Shown: piece by piece, positions 9,348 to 21,058 of the stretch
Position numbering within the stretch: the first letter of the stretch is position 1
How the letters are laid out: each line of letters starts with the position of its first letter
Source of the DNA: DATAZK01 sp963731205
Lineage (GTDB): Bacteria > Actinomycetota > Actinomycetes > Frankiales > Frankiaceae
Length of the DNA stretch: 64,000 bases
Reading direction: 5' to 3'
Assembly (NCBI GenBank): GCA_963731205.1
Contig: CAVSUJ010000002.1
Span: 744,001-808,000, forward strand
Notes under the pieces: model-generated
Database searches by the model: none
The model's input: the letters and a program-made list of their open reading frames with translations, nothing else
Told to the model about the DNA's origin: nothing
Position numbers and translations under genes: made by a program

Positions 9348-11105
9348 CTACCGCGCTCCGCGCACCAAACGGCCCGGACGGGCACCGGTGTCGACGCCGT
9401 TGCGGCGCGTGACCGCACCGCTGACCATCGTCGCCACGTAGCCCGACGCGTCCTGCACCAGCCGTCGCCCGCCCGCAGGGAGGTCGTAGGCCATCCGCGG
9501 GGTGTGCAGCGTGAGGCCCTCGAAGTCGATGACGTTGAGGTCGGCCTTCTTGCCGGCAGCCAGCACGCCGCGGTCGTTCAATCCGAAAAGCGCTGCAGTG
9601 TCAGCGGTTTGCTTCTTGACGACGTACTCCAGCGGGAGGCCCTTGCCGCGGTAGCGGTCGCGCGCCCAATGCGTGAGCAGGAAGGTCGGGTACGACGCGT
9701 CGCAGATCATCCCGCAGTGCGCGCCGCCGTCCGACAGCCCCGAAACACCAGCTGGGTGCAGGAACATCTCGCGGATGGCGTCGTGGTTGGCCTCGGCATA
9801 GTTGAAGAACGGCAGCATCAACATCGCCGTCGCCGGCCCGGCGCCTGACGCGCTCTCGAGCATCAGGTCATACATCGCCTCGAGCGGGCTGACGCCGCGG
9901 TCCTCGGCGATGGCGGCCACGGTGCGCTCGCGGGTCGGCTCGTAGTCCGGCGGATCGCCAAGGTGGTAGATCCGGTCGGTCGCCATCTGGTACAGGCCCT
10001 TGAGTCCGTCGAAGTGCTTGGCGGGATCGACCGGCACGTCCTCCTCGGAGAGGATCGCCGCTCGTACCGCGGGCTTCACCAACTCCAGCGCCCGCTCTTC
10101 GGGCGACAGGTGAGCGAGCGCCCGGTAGGTCGGACGGTGGGTGAAAGCGTGGTTGCCGGCGAACCCGGTGAGCATCCCGAACGGGCGGGCGGCGACCTGC
10201 GGGTAGAGCCGGGCTCCGGCCTCGAAGGCGGCCGCCGAGCTGTCCATCAACTCGCGCCACATGTGGGGCGCCGCATCGACCTGGATCAGGGCGAACGACA
10301 CCGCCCGGTCGATCTCGGCCGAGAGCCGGCTCATCCACTCGAGCTCACGCGCGGGAGCCACCAGGTCTTCGCCGGCCGAACCTGCGGGAGCGAGCTCGAA
10401 GACGGCCTGGCCGCCGCGGGCCATCGCGCGTCCGAGGCCGAAGAGCTCTTCCTCGGCGGCGAACGTCCCCGGCACCGGCTCGCCGTTCATGGCGGTGTGG
10501 CCGAGCGTGCGCGAGGTCGAGAAGCCCAGCGCTCCGGCCTCGATCGCCTCCTGCACGATCCGGGCCATCGCCTCGATGTCCTCGGGGGTGGCAGGCTCGT
10601 TACGGGCTCCGCGCTCGCCCATCGCGTACGTACGCACCGAGCCGTGGGCCACCTGCACGCCGAAGTCGATGGCGAGCTCACGGCGTCCGACCACGTCGAG
10701 GTATTCGGGGAAGGACTCCCAGCCCCACGTCATGCCCTCGGTGAGAGCGGTACCCGGGATGTCCTCGACGCCCTCCATCAGCTCGATGAGCTCGGCCTCG
10801 CCGCCCGGCCGCACCGGCCCGAAGCCGACGCCGCAGTTGCCGGAGACGACCGTCGTGACGCCGTGCAGGCTCGAGGGCTCGAGCATGGGGTCCCAGGTGA
10901 CCTGGCCGTCGTAGTGGGTGTGGATGTCGACGAATCCGGGAGTGACGATGCGGCCGGTGGCGTCGAGCGTCTCGACGGCCTCGCTCTCGATGCCGGAGCG
11001 GCTGACCTCGACGATCTGCCCGTTCTTCACCCCGATGTCAGCGCGATAGGGCTCCGCGCCCGTCCCATCGACAACGAGTCCTCCGACAATCTTCGCGTCG
11101 AGCAC
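9348..11105 (-). CDS. Amidohydrolase, N-acyl-D-amino-acid deacylase family
   Basis: A 585-residue metal-dependent hydrolase of the amidohydrolase-3/D-aminoacylase group. It has the opening beta-sandwich, the metal site GFVDIHTHYDGQ, the segment VVSGNCGVGFGPV, the long loop MTWGWESFPEYL, GALGFSTSRTLGH, a late SDGGAHCGM and ADLNVIDFEGLTLH at the end. The usual product is a D-amino acid plus a fatty or acetyl acid, but actinobacterial genomes hold many paralogues of unknown substrate. The GTG at 11105 follows TTGGAGG with 5 nt spacing. It is divergent from the alcohol dehydrogenase gene and nearly touches the convergent DUF2156 gene. Confidence 0.85.
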   Translation of the reverse strand: MLDAKIVGGLVVDGTGAEPYRADIGVKNGQIVEVSRSGIESEAVETLDATGRIVTPGFVDIHTHYDGQVTWDPMLEPSSLHGVTTVVSGNCGVGFGPVRPGGEAELIELMEGVEDIPGTALTEGMTWGWESFPEYLDVVGRRELAIDFGVQVAHGSVRTYAMGERGARNEPATPEDIEAMARIVQEAIEAGALGFSTSRTLGHTAMNGEPVPGTFAAEEELFGLGRAMARGGQAVFELAPAGSAGEDLVAPARELEWMSRLSAEIDRAVSFALIQVDAAPHMWRELMDSSAAAFEAGARLYPQVAARPFGMLTGFAGNHAFTHRPTYRALAHLSPEERALELVKPAVRAAILSEEDVPVDPAKHFDGLKGLYQMATDRIYHLGDPPDYEPTRERTVAAIAEDRGVSPLEAMYDLMLESASGAGPATAMLMLPFFNYAEANHDAIREMFLHPAGVSGLSDGGAHCGMICDASYPTFLLTHWARDRYRGKGLPLEYVVKKQTADTAALFGLNDRGVLAAGKKADLNVIDFEGLTLHTPRMAYDLPAGGRRLVQDASGYVATMVSGAVTRRNGVDTGARPGRLVRGAR

Positions 11106-11258
11106 CAGGGCCTCCAAGAGTCGTGCAAACTGTCAGGGACTGCCACTTACGCCCTTGATTGCACCACGGCAGCCACCTGTGGTCACGCTCGACTTACGAA
11201 CCGGCAGGTCGTAGCGTCGAGTGATTCGCAAGGCTTACAGCCAGGAGGACATCTCAGC

Positions 11259-12371
11259 ATGGTGAGCACCCGAGCAGCGCTGCTCTACGGTCCCAATCAG
11301 GACTACAAGATCGAGACGATTGAGATCGACCCGCCGGCCGCCGGCGAGGTGCTGATCCAGATGAAGGCCACCGGGCTGTGCCATTCCGACGAGCACGCCC
11401 GTACCGGCGACATGCCGATGCCCCACTACCCGATCATCTGCGGCCACGAGGGTGCCGGTGAGGTGCTCGAGGTCGGGCCGGGCGTCACGAGCGTCGCCCC
11501 CGGTGACCACGTGGCGATGTCGTTCGTCCCGTCGTGCGGGCAGTGCAAGTCCTGTCGCAAGAACAAGGCGTACCTGTGTGACCTCGGGGCCACGCTCTTC
11601 AACATCGGCATGCCCGACGGGCGTATCGCGCACCGCAAGGACGGCGAGACGGTCGCCCGCTACGCCCAGCTCGGCGCCTTCAGCGAGATCCAGCTGCTGT
11701 CGGAGGCCTCGGTCGTCAAGGTCGACGCCGACATCCCGTGGCAGGCCGTGGCTCTCACCTCCTGCGGCGTGGCGACGGGCTTCGGCTCGGCGGTGAACCG
11801 GGCCAACGTGCGTCCCGGCGACACCGTCGCGGTGCTCGGCGTCGGCGGCATCGGGATCAACGCCATCCAGGGCGCTCGCGTCGCCGGAGCGCGCCGGATC
11901 ATCGCCGTCGACCCGATCGAGTTCAAGCGCGAGCAGGCCAAGCGCTTCGGGGCTACGCACACGTTCGCCTCGATCGAGGAGGCGCTCGCCGGTGTCGGGG
12001 AGCTCACGTGGGGCGAGATGTGCGACTCGGTGATCTGCACCTTCGGCGTCATGAAGGGCGAGCTGCTCGAGCCGGCGCTGAACCTCACAGCCAAGGGCGG
12101 CAATTGCGTCGTGACGTCGGTGGCGCCGATGATGCAGGGCCAGGCCGACCTCAACCTGTTCATGCTCGCGATGATGAACAAGCAGATCAGCGGCAGCCTC
12201 TACGGTTCTGCCAACCCGCGGGTGGCCATTCCGCAGCTGCTCGACATGTACCGCGACGGCATCATCAAGATCGACGAGCTGATCACGAAGACGTACACGC
12301 TCGATCAGGTCAACGAGGGCTACGCCGACCTGGAGGCCGGCAAGATCCTGCGCGGTGCCCTGATCTTCTAG
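11259..12371 (+). CDS. NDMA-dependent (mycofactocin-type) zinc alcohol dehydrogenase
   Basis: A 370-residue medium-chain alcohol dehydrogenase. Catalytic zinc ligands are visible in GLCHSDEHARTGD and PIICGHEGAGEV, and the structural zinc loop in CGQCKSCRKNKAYLCD. The Rossmann motif is GVGGIGINAIQGAR. The pattern LCDLGATLFNIGMPDG is typical of the NDMA-dependent subgroup, whose NAD is tightly bound and recycled by an external acceptor. In actinobacteria that acceptor is thought to be mycofactocin; no mycofactocin genes are in this window. The ATG at 11259 follows GGAGG at 11243-11247. The substrate is probably a short or aromatic alcohol. Confidence 0.88.
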   Translation: MVSTRAALLYGPNQDYKIETIEIDPPAAGEVLIQMKATGLCHSDEHARTGDMPMPHYPIICGHEGAGEVLEVGPGVTSVAPGDHVAMSFVPSCGQCKSCRKNKAYLCDLGATLFNIGMPDGRIAHRKDGETVARYAQLGAFSEIQLLSEASVVKVDADIPWQAVALTSCGVATGFGSAVNRANVRPGDTVAVLGVGGIGINAIQGARVAGARRIIAVDPIEFKREQAKRFGATHTFASIEEALAGVGELTWGEMCDSVICTFGVMKGELLEPALNLTAKGGNCVVTSVAPMMQGQADLNLFMLAMMNKQISGSLYGSANPRVAIPQLLDMYRDGIIKIDELITKTYTLDQVNEGYADLEAGKILRGALIF

Positions 12372-12377
12372 GCCGCT

Positions 12378-13059
12378 TCAGCTCAGGCACCCTGCCGGGC
12401 GGCCGACCGCGGCCAGCCCGGCAAGGTCGCCGGCGCTGTAGTAATCCGGCCCCGCGTCGGACACCGACGGGTACATGACCTCGCTGGTCAGGTGAGCGTG
12501 GTTCAGCCCGACGGCGTGGCCGAGCTCGTGAAGCAACACCGCCGTGCGCACGTGCGCGTCGGCGCGGTTGTAGCCGTTCGCGTCGATCACCGCGTAGCCA
12601 TTGATGATCTTGTACGTACTGATCCTGCCGTTGATCGTCGAGAACTGCGACTGGAAGCCGCCTTCACCGAGCTGGTTGCCGCCGGCCAGGTAGCTGCTGC
12701 CATACGTCTGACCGCCGGGATGCGCGAAGGCGATCAGCAGCGGAGCCGGCTGGTTCCACTTGGCGGCTTCCGGGATGGCCGACGTCGTCCCGTCGTAGAC
12801 GAAGGTGATGCCGGTCCCCTTCGACAGCGCCGCGACGGCAGCCTGCACCGCCGGCAACGCTCCCGGCTCCAGCGAAAGATTGACCCGGTAGTGCACCGGC
12901 GCGCACGGGTTCCAGCGCTGCACCCAGCCGCTGTAGACGTTGACCGCGTAGTCCGCGCGCACGCCCGGCACGACGGACAGCCGCCTGCTGGCAAGCCGTC
13001 GCGACGCCGATCAGCAGCGCGACGAGCGTCGTCCACATCCCGGGTCGGCGAAGGCGCAT
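12378..13059 (-). pseudogene. Secreted matrixin-type zinc metalloprotease, frameshifted after the signal peptide
   Basis: The ATG at 13059 opens a signal peptide (MRLRRPGMWTTLVALLIGV, then ATAC). Between about 12966 and 12993 the frame changes by one base, and the mature domain continues in another frame with VRADYAVNVYSGW. The catalytic domain is complete: HELGHAVGLNHAH is the HExxHxxGxxH zinc motif of metzincins, followed by VMYPSVSDAGPD with the Met-turn. Four cysteines or fewer are visible. Since both parts are individually intact, either the gene is a fresh pseudogene or the sequence has an indel error. Translation from an internal GTG would give a protein without export signal. Confidence 0.8.
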
Positions 13060-13118
13060 TCACAGGGGATCGACGCCTTTGTCCGCCGCGTCGCTAGCCC
13101 AAATGGGTGATCAGAGCC

Positions 13119-13176
13119 AGAAATTCGAGGAAACCGACGAAATCAGGCTCAAAACCGTAGGAAACCTCGAATTTCT
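13119..13176. repeat. Long inverted repeat downstream of gcvP
   Basis: AGAAATTCGAGG (13119-13130) is perfectly complementary to CCTCGAATTTCT (13165-13176) across a 34-nt loop, and a bulged T lets GCC outside the arm pair with GGC. GGAAACC also occurs twice, at the inner edge of each arm. It starts 9 bp past the gcvP stop. The block is markedly richer in A+T than its surroundings and lacks a terminal T-run, so it is not a standard intrinsic terminator. It could be a dispersed element or a structured 3' RNA. Confidence 0.5.
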
Positions 13177-13184
13177 TGGCCGGC

Positions 13185-16037
<2,853 letters not shown>

Positions 16038-16130
16038 GACGCCTCCGGAGCGGATCTGCTGGACGCAGCGGGCGCCCACCGTCCCCCTCTGTGCGGCGGC
16101 CGTGCGCCTTCAGAGGTTGCACCGGAAGCT

Positions 16131-16222
16131 GCGGTCCGTTTGCCTGAGAGTTTCCGGGGAGGTTGCCCCTTCGGCGCCCCAGCTACCGCCGGTTTCCCGC
16201 CGGCACTGAGGTCTCTCCCGCA
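16131..16222 (-). ncRNA. Glycine riboswitch controlling gcvP
   Basis: On the minus strand this stretch contains the glycine (gcvT) aptamer signature in order: GCGGGAGAGACC, GGCGCCGAAGGGGCAA, then AACTCTCAGGCAAACGGACCG. Only one full aptamer is visible. Downstream, CCTCTG (16116-16111) pairs with CAGAGG (16091-16086) around a GC-rich loop; this may be the expression platform or a short partner structure. The gcvP start is about 90 nt beyond the aptamer. In known cases glycine binding turns on glycine cleavage genes. Confidence 0.88.
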
Positions 16223-16314
16223 GCGTCAGGTCAACGGTAGGCAGGCGGCACAGGCAGGGTCAAGCTGGCACGCGAGAGGTCACGTCACGTTTACCGGCGC
16301 GTCGACGCCTACCC

Positions 16315-17262
16315 CTAGCCGATGGCCGCCGATTCGAGCTCGTCGGGCACCGACATGAGCGGCCGTGCGCCGCGTTTCAGCAGGCCACGCCACTGGTGCG
16401 GGTCGTACGAGCTCGGCGCGGTCGTGTTCACGAAATCCAGGACGGCACGGCTGAATTCAGCGGGACGTTCGACGTGGACGAAGTGACCGACACCGGAGAC
16501 CGTCACCAGCCGGGCGTCAGGCATCGACTCGACGGCAGCGGTGGCGTGCGCGAACGGCAGCACGGTGTCGCCTTCACCCCAGATGACCATGATCGGCATG
16601 CCTTGCGCGAGGTAAGCCCGGTCGCGCATCGTGATGATCTGCCCGCGCCAGTCGATGACGTGGCTGAGCACGTGCAGGAAGGCCGTGCGGGCGGCGCGAC
16701 CGCGGAAGCTCTCGACCACCTTGGCGACCTCGCCGATATCCGATGCGAACGGCCCGGCCGGCAGCCGGCGCGCCAACTCCTCGACCATCCGCACCGGCAT
16801 CCGCCCGGGGATCGAGTCGAGCACCGCGAGCAATTGGCGGGAGCCGGGCAGCGTCAGCGCGCGGAGCAATGGGGTGACCTCGCGGCCCAGGCCGCCGCTG
16901 GCCTCGAGCACGACGCGCTCGGTGCGCTCCGGGAACTGGTAGGCGAATTGCATCGCCACGCCGCCGCCGAAGCTGTGGCCGACCACCGTGGCCCGCTCGA
17001 TGCCGAGCACGCCGAGCAGGTCACGCATGCCGTTCGCGAAGCCGCCGATGCTGTAGTCGGCCCGCGGCTTGGCGGAGTCGCCATGACCGAGCAGGTCAGG
17101 CGCGATGACGGTGAATCGGCGGGCAAGAGCGGGCAGTACGGGACGCCAGGTGCTGCGGTTGGAGCCGATCCCGTGCAGCAGCAGGAGAGGCGGACCGTCA
17201 CCGGCGATGGTGAATGCGCGGCGGTGTCCATGCACGATGACCGACGTCTCCTGGACCCGCAT
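16315..17262 (-). CDS. Alpha/beta hydrolase
   Basis: A 315-residue alpha/beta-hydrolase of the epoxide hydrolase/MhpC-like class. Visible parts are the oxyanion loop LLLLHGIGSNRSTW, DLLGHGDSAKP, the nucleophile elbow GHSFGGG with Ser97, the acid in VIWGEGDTVLP and the catalytic His in GVGHFVHVERP. Substrate is unknown. There is no good ribosome site before the ATG; TACCGT lies six bases upstream of it, so the message may be leaderless. The 92 bp between this gene and the riboswitch hold nothing I recognise. Confidence 0.85.
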   Translation of the reverse strand: MRVQETSVIVHGHRRAFTIAGDGPPLLLLHGIGSNRSTWRPVLPALARRFTVIAPDLLGHGDSAKPRADYSIGGFANGMRDLLGVLGIERATVVGHSFGGGVAMQFAYQFPERTERVVLEASGGLGREVTPLLRALTLPGSRQLLAVLDSIPGRMPVRMVEELARRLPAGPFASDIGEVAKVVESFRGRAARTAFLHVLSHVIDWRGQIITMRDRAYLAQGMPIMVIWGEGDTVLPFAHATAAVESMPDARLVTVSGVGHFVHVERPAEFSRAVLDFVNTTAPSSYDPHQWRGLLKRGARPLMSVPDELESAAIG

Positions 17263-17325
17263 GTTCGTACGGTAGTCCCCTTGCGTTACCGCGTAGTAAC
17301 ACTTAGGTCCGCAGCTGACGGGTCG

Positions 17326-19761
17326 TCAGGCAGGTGCCGCTTCCTGGATGCGGCTGATCGCGAAGGTGCGACGCTCGCCGCTCTCGTCGTCGAGCCCGAT
17401 CACGAAACCCCCGCTGACCAGCGTCGGATAGACCGTCCGGCGGCTGTGGCGCCCCTCGGCGTTCACGTAGGAGATCCAGACCGCCGTCGAGTCGGCGGCC
17501 GCGTCGCGCAGGAGGTTGGAGATCGCCTCCGGGGTGTCGACAGCGCGGCTGCCGTCGGGCTCCGCAGCCTGACGCGAGCGCCCCGGACGGCGCAGCGAGG
17601 CAACCCGGCGCAGCATCGCGATCGTCTGGGTGACGTGACTGTCGGGCAGGTTGGCGCCACCCGACCAGCCGATGCCCTGGTTGCGCGCCGCCGCCGCGAC
17701 CGGGACGCGCCGGCCGCCTGCTTGCTCCAGCACGATCCCGCCGCCGCGGCTCGCGTCGCCCGCCGGCGCGTAGCCCGCCTCGCGCAGCACCGCCAGGATC
17801 TGGGCCGGCTCGAGCGGGCTCACCGCGACCGTCGGCGCGACCAGCACGAGCGCGGCCGATGCCGTCCGGCGGTTGGCGACGACCTCGGCGAGCAGTGCCG
17901 GGTCATCCGAGCGCAGGTAACCGGCTGCGGATCCGGCACGCAATCTCCCGTGACGACGGGCGATGTCGTCGATCAGGTACGTCAGACCCTGCGGAACGGT
18001 GCCCCGCGCGAGGCGCTCGATCAGCTGGTGGATCTCCACTGCTGTGCGGCCCGCATCGAACGCCCGGCGCAGGCTCGCGTCAGAGAAGCGGTAGACGGTC
18101 GCCGCCCCCGCGGACTCCACGTCGGCGATCAGCCCGAGCTCGCGGGCGATGTGCGGCAGCAGCGGGCCCGGTGCCACGGCGGTGAGGTCGGCCTGGATCA
18201 GCACGTGTTCGATGGGCGCCGGAAGCGACGGGGCGAGCGCCGCAGCGATGTCCTCGCGATACGCCCGCGCCTCGGTCTCGTCACCCGCCCGCGCTGGGGC
18301 TGCGTGCGGCGAATCGAGGAGCACCCGGCCGGCTGTGGTGAGCGCGCCCCGGCCGGTCACGCCGAGGAACTGGGCCTCTTTGAGGGTCCACGCGCAGACC
18401 TGCTCGATGTAGCGGCCGTTACGAGTGGGTACGCGCCAGCTCAGCCACGCCGGCAGGCGGGCGAGGTCGGGCGCGTGACCCTTCCCGGCCGCTGCGAGGG
18501 CCGCCAGCACATCACGGCGAAGCTCGCCGGCGCCGGGACGGACCATGTCATACGTCAGCAGCGCCGCCGCCTTCGTGCCGTCCTCGTGCACAGCGAGGCC
18601 GGGGAGCTGATCCATCCCGCACCAGGCGGAGGCGAGCAGCGCCCACCGCTCGGCCATCGGGGCGTCGCGCCAACGGTCGTATCGCTCGGTCGGGACCATC
18701 ACCGGATCGACCCCGGCCGTGCGTCCGGCGAGCGAGGCGGCCGCGACCGTCTGCACGATCAGCGCGACGACGTCCTGCTCCACCCCGAGCTCTTTCGCGG
18801 CGGCGCGGAGTTCGCGGACCGGCAGGCCACCGGCGCGCGTCAGCGAGGGAGGGGTGGAATCCCAGCGCTCCAGGAGCGCCTCGAACAGTCGCAGGGCATC
18901 CAGTGCGGTCGACGCGCCTCCGCCGTCGATCTCCTTGACCGGGACCGCGCGGCCGGCGATGGCCGGGGGGTGCGGCGACAGGGTGCCGGCTGGGCGGTCG
19001 CCGCGCAGCGCGAGCCCGACCTCGCGCGGCAGCTCGACCGCGTCGGAGGCGATCGCGATCAGCAGGCCGCGGGCCAGCAGCCGCTCGATCCCGGTCTCGG
19101 CCTCCTCCAGGCGCACGAAGCGCAGCCGTCCCTCGACCTCCCCGACAGGTGGTCCCGAGGCGAGCTGGGCCAGGATGCCGCGCTGGCCCTCGGGAAGCTC
19201 GTCCAGCAGGACGCTGACGGCCTCCGGATCGGCGAAGTAGGCGATCAGCGATTTCGTCGGGGTCACCTCGGCGTCGAGAGCGAGATCGTCACGGATCTGC
19301 GCCCTGACGTTCTGGGGCACTTCGGAGAGCAAGCGCTCGAACGGGCGGCCGAGACCGAGCGGGTAATCCCCCACCGCCGCGCGCACGCCCTTCACGACCG
19401 ACAGCCGGCCTTCGCCATCGCGCCAGGCCATCCCCAGCGTCACGGCGACGCCACTGGCCCGCCGGATGTCGGCGACGGGCACCTGGCAGAAGCGGGCGAG
19501 CTCATCCTCATCGGCGCTCGCCACGACGAGCGCCTCGAGCACATCGAGCACGAACTGGTCGACCGTCTCGGCGACCCGGGAGACGCTGTGCTGCGAGGAC
19601 AGCCGGCTGGCGAGCACGTCGAAGTCAGCGGGCGGCGGTACTGCAGCATCCGGACGCTGGCGCAGCAGCGCCGCGAGATCCTCGTCGGACATGGCGGCCA
19701 GCGCCTCGGCGAACGATGACGGCGAAACGTCGGCCGCCGCCGCGCCAGCCTGTTCGCTCAT
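17326..19761 (-). CDS. XPB/Ssl2-like helicase-associated domain protein
   Basis: An 811-residue protein like those annotated as helicase-associated or DNA-binding in actinobacteria. It has no Walker or DEAD-box motifs, so it is not itself a helicase. The middle (LIQADLTAVAPGPL, FSDASLRRAFDAGRT, LIDDIARRHGRLRAG) is the helicase-C-3 region that normally accompanies XPB. The C-terminus (STAVWISYVNAEGRHSRRTVYP, then GFVIGLDDESGERRTFAISRI) resembles a WYL-like ligand or DNA-binding sandwich. In related genomes it sits near xpb and a cold-shock gene; here the cold-shock gene is close but xpb is absent from the window. A DNA repair or nucleic-acid role is inferred. Confidence 0.8.
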   Translation of the reverse strand: MSEQAGAAAADVSPSSFAEALAAMSDEDLAALLRQRPDAAVPPPADFDVLASRLSSQHSVSRVAETVDQFVLDVLEALVVASADEDELARFCQVPVADIRRASGVAVTLGMAWRDGEGRLSVVKGVRAAVGDYPLGLGRPFERLLSEVPQNVRAQIRDDLALDAEVTPTKSLIAYFADPEAVSVLLDELPEGQRGILAQLASGPPVGEVEGRLRFVRLEEAETGIERLLARGLLIAIASDAVELPREVGLALRGDRPAGTLSPHPPAIAGRAVPVKEIDGGGASTALDALRLFEALLERWDSTPPSLTRAGGLPVRELRAAAKELGVEQDVVALIVQTVAAASLAGRTAGVDPVMVPTERYDRWRDAPMAERWALLASAWCGMDQLPGLAVHEDGTKAAALLTYDMVRPGAGELRRDVLAALAAAGKGHAPDLARLPAWLSWRVPTRNGRYIEQVCAWTLKEAQFLGVTGRGALTTAGRVLLDSPHAAPARAGDETEARAYREDIAAALAPSLPAPIEHVLIQADLTAVAPGPLLPHIARELGLIADVESAGAATVYRFSDASLRRAFDAGRTAVEIHQLIERLARGTVPQGLTYLIDDIARRHGRLRAGSAAGYLRSDDPALLAEVVANRRTASAALVLVAPTVAVSPLEPAQILAVLREAGYAPAGDASRGGGIVLEQAGGRRVPVAAAARNQGIGWSGGANLPDSHVTQTIAMLRRVASLRRPGRSRQAAEPDGSRAVDTPEAISNLLRDAAADSTAVWISYVNAEGRHSRRTVYPTLVSGGFVIGLDDESGERRTFAISRIQEAAPA

Positions 19762-19815
19762 CCGGTCAAGGCTAGTCGCGCCGGTGCGGGGCGCGCCCGC
19801 TCGTAGGCTGAGCCT

Positions 19816-20640
19816 GTGGACGCCGACGCACTGCTCGCCGCACGGCTGCAGGTGCTGGACGGCCGGCTGCGCGGGCTCGGCTCACTCCTGGTGGCCTTCT
19901 CCGGCGGCGCCGACTCCGCGTTTCTGCTGGCGGCAGCGCTGCGTGCGCTCGGGCCTGACCGCGTGGCGGCAGCGACGGCCGTCTCTGCCTCGCTCCCGGA
20001 AGCCGAACGCGCCGCAGCTGCTGACTTCTCCGCCGGGCTCGGGGTGCGCCACCTCTTCGTCGACACCCACGAGATGGAGCGGGCCGGCTATCGCGCTAAC
20101 GCCGGCGACCGCTGCTATTTCTGCAAGGCCGAGCTGCTCGACGTCGTCGGACCGGTCGCCGAACGGCTCGGCTTGGCAAGCGTCGCCACCGGCACGAATG
20201 CCGATGACGCGATCGCCGGCTTCCGTCCCGGCATCCGCGCCGCCCACGAGCGTGGTGCCGTCACCCCGTTGCGCGATGCCGAGCTCACCAAGGCACAGGT
20301 GCGCGCGGCCAGCCGGGAGTGGGGGCTGGTGACCGCCGACAAGCCTGCCGCCGCGTGCCTGTCCAGCCGGATCGCGTACGGGATCGCCATCACGCCGAAC
20401 CGCTTGGCGCGGGTGGAAGCCGCCGAGGTCGGGCTACGGACCGCTCTGGCCGGCGCCGGCCTTCCGGTGCGCGACCTGCGCGTGCGCGACATGGGCGACG
20501 TCGCCCGCGTCGAGGTTGATGCCGCCCAGGTGGCGACACTCACCGCCCGGCCCGACCTGCTGGCATCCGTGACCGGGTTCGACCGGGTCGAGGTCGACCC
20601 CCGCGGCTTCCGCAGCGGGTCGATGAACGAACTGCTCTAG
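19816..20640 (+). CDS. larE: ATP-dependent sulfur transferase LarE family
   Basis: A 274-residue PP-loop ATPase of the LarE family, which adenylates and then sulfurates a pyridinium carboxylate in building the nickel-pincer cofactor. The pyrophosphatase loop is AFSGGADSA (residues 27-35). Three cysteines stand at family positions: Cys100 and Cys103 in GDRCYFCK and Cys181 in ACLSSRIAYG. A CxxC plus one distant Cys is the pattern described for LarE proteins that use an iron-sulfur cluster, rather than a single sacrificed Cys. No larA, larB or larC is in the window, so the recipient pathway is unclear. It starts with GTG at 19816, divergent from the XPB/Ssl2 gene. Confidence 0.85.
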   Translation: MDADALLAARLQVLDGRLRGLGSLLVAFSGGADSAFLLAAALRALGPDRVAAATAVSASLPEAERAAAADFSAGLGVRHLFVDTHEMERAGYRANAGDRCYFCKAELLDVVGPVAERLGLASVATGTNADDAIAGFRPGIRAAHERGAVTPLRDAELTKAQVRAASREWGLVTADKPAAACLSSRIAYGIAITPNRLARVEAAEVGLRTALAGAGLPVRDLRVRDMGDVARVEVDAAQVATLTARPDLLASVTGFDRVEVDPRGFRSGSMNELL

Positions 20641-20643
20641 CGC

Positions 20644-20877
20644 TCAGACCTCGGGGGCTCCCTCGCCCTGCTGCGAGGCGCCGCGCTCGAGGCTCTCCTT
20701 GTAGGCGGCCGCGTCCTTGTCGCTGACCGTCAGGCCTTCAGCAGCTTTCTCGTCGTCCGGGTTGATCTCGTCAGCACGGCCCTGGGTGACGCTCTCGTCC
20801 GCCGTCGCGCTGGCGCCGTGCGCCTCGCTCTCGGCATCCTTCGAGTGGAAATCCAGATCTGAGTCCTGCTGCGACAT
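20644..20877 (-). CDS. Small hydrophilic acidic protein of unknown function
   Basis: A 77-residue protein with no hydrophobic segment. It is rich in Asp, Glu, Ser, Ala and Gln and probably disordered. The ATG at 20877 is 6 nt after GGAGGA, which favours it over the in-frame ATG at 20913. It is convergent with larE, the stops lying 4 bp apart. Actinobacteria often encode such small acidic stress-type proteins near cold-shock genes, but I recognise no family. Confidence 0.6.
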   Translation of the reverse strand: MSQQDSDLDFHSKDAESEAHGASATADESVTQGRADEINPDDEKAAEGLTVSDKDAAAYKESLERGASQQGEGAPEV

Positions 20878-21058
20878 ATCGGTTCCTCCGGCTTGTTCAG
20901 CGTGGTCGTGCATGGTCCTGTCAGTTGCGGTGCCCAGCCAGCGGGCCGCTAACCCGGGGCACGATCAGCGCCTGACGAATATCCTGGGGACGACACACTG
21001 CTTCGCCCCGCGGTCCATGCCTTACATGGTCATGCCGCATGAAGAAATTAGGTCTACG

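Noticed and set aside
16396..19719. 1107-residue open frame opposite the hydrolase and XPB/Ssl2 genes
   Set aside because: Composition is Arg/Gly/Asp-rich antisense of two good genes on the minus strand, without any motif.
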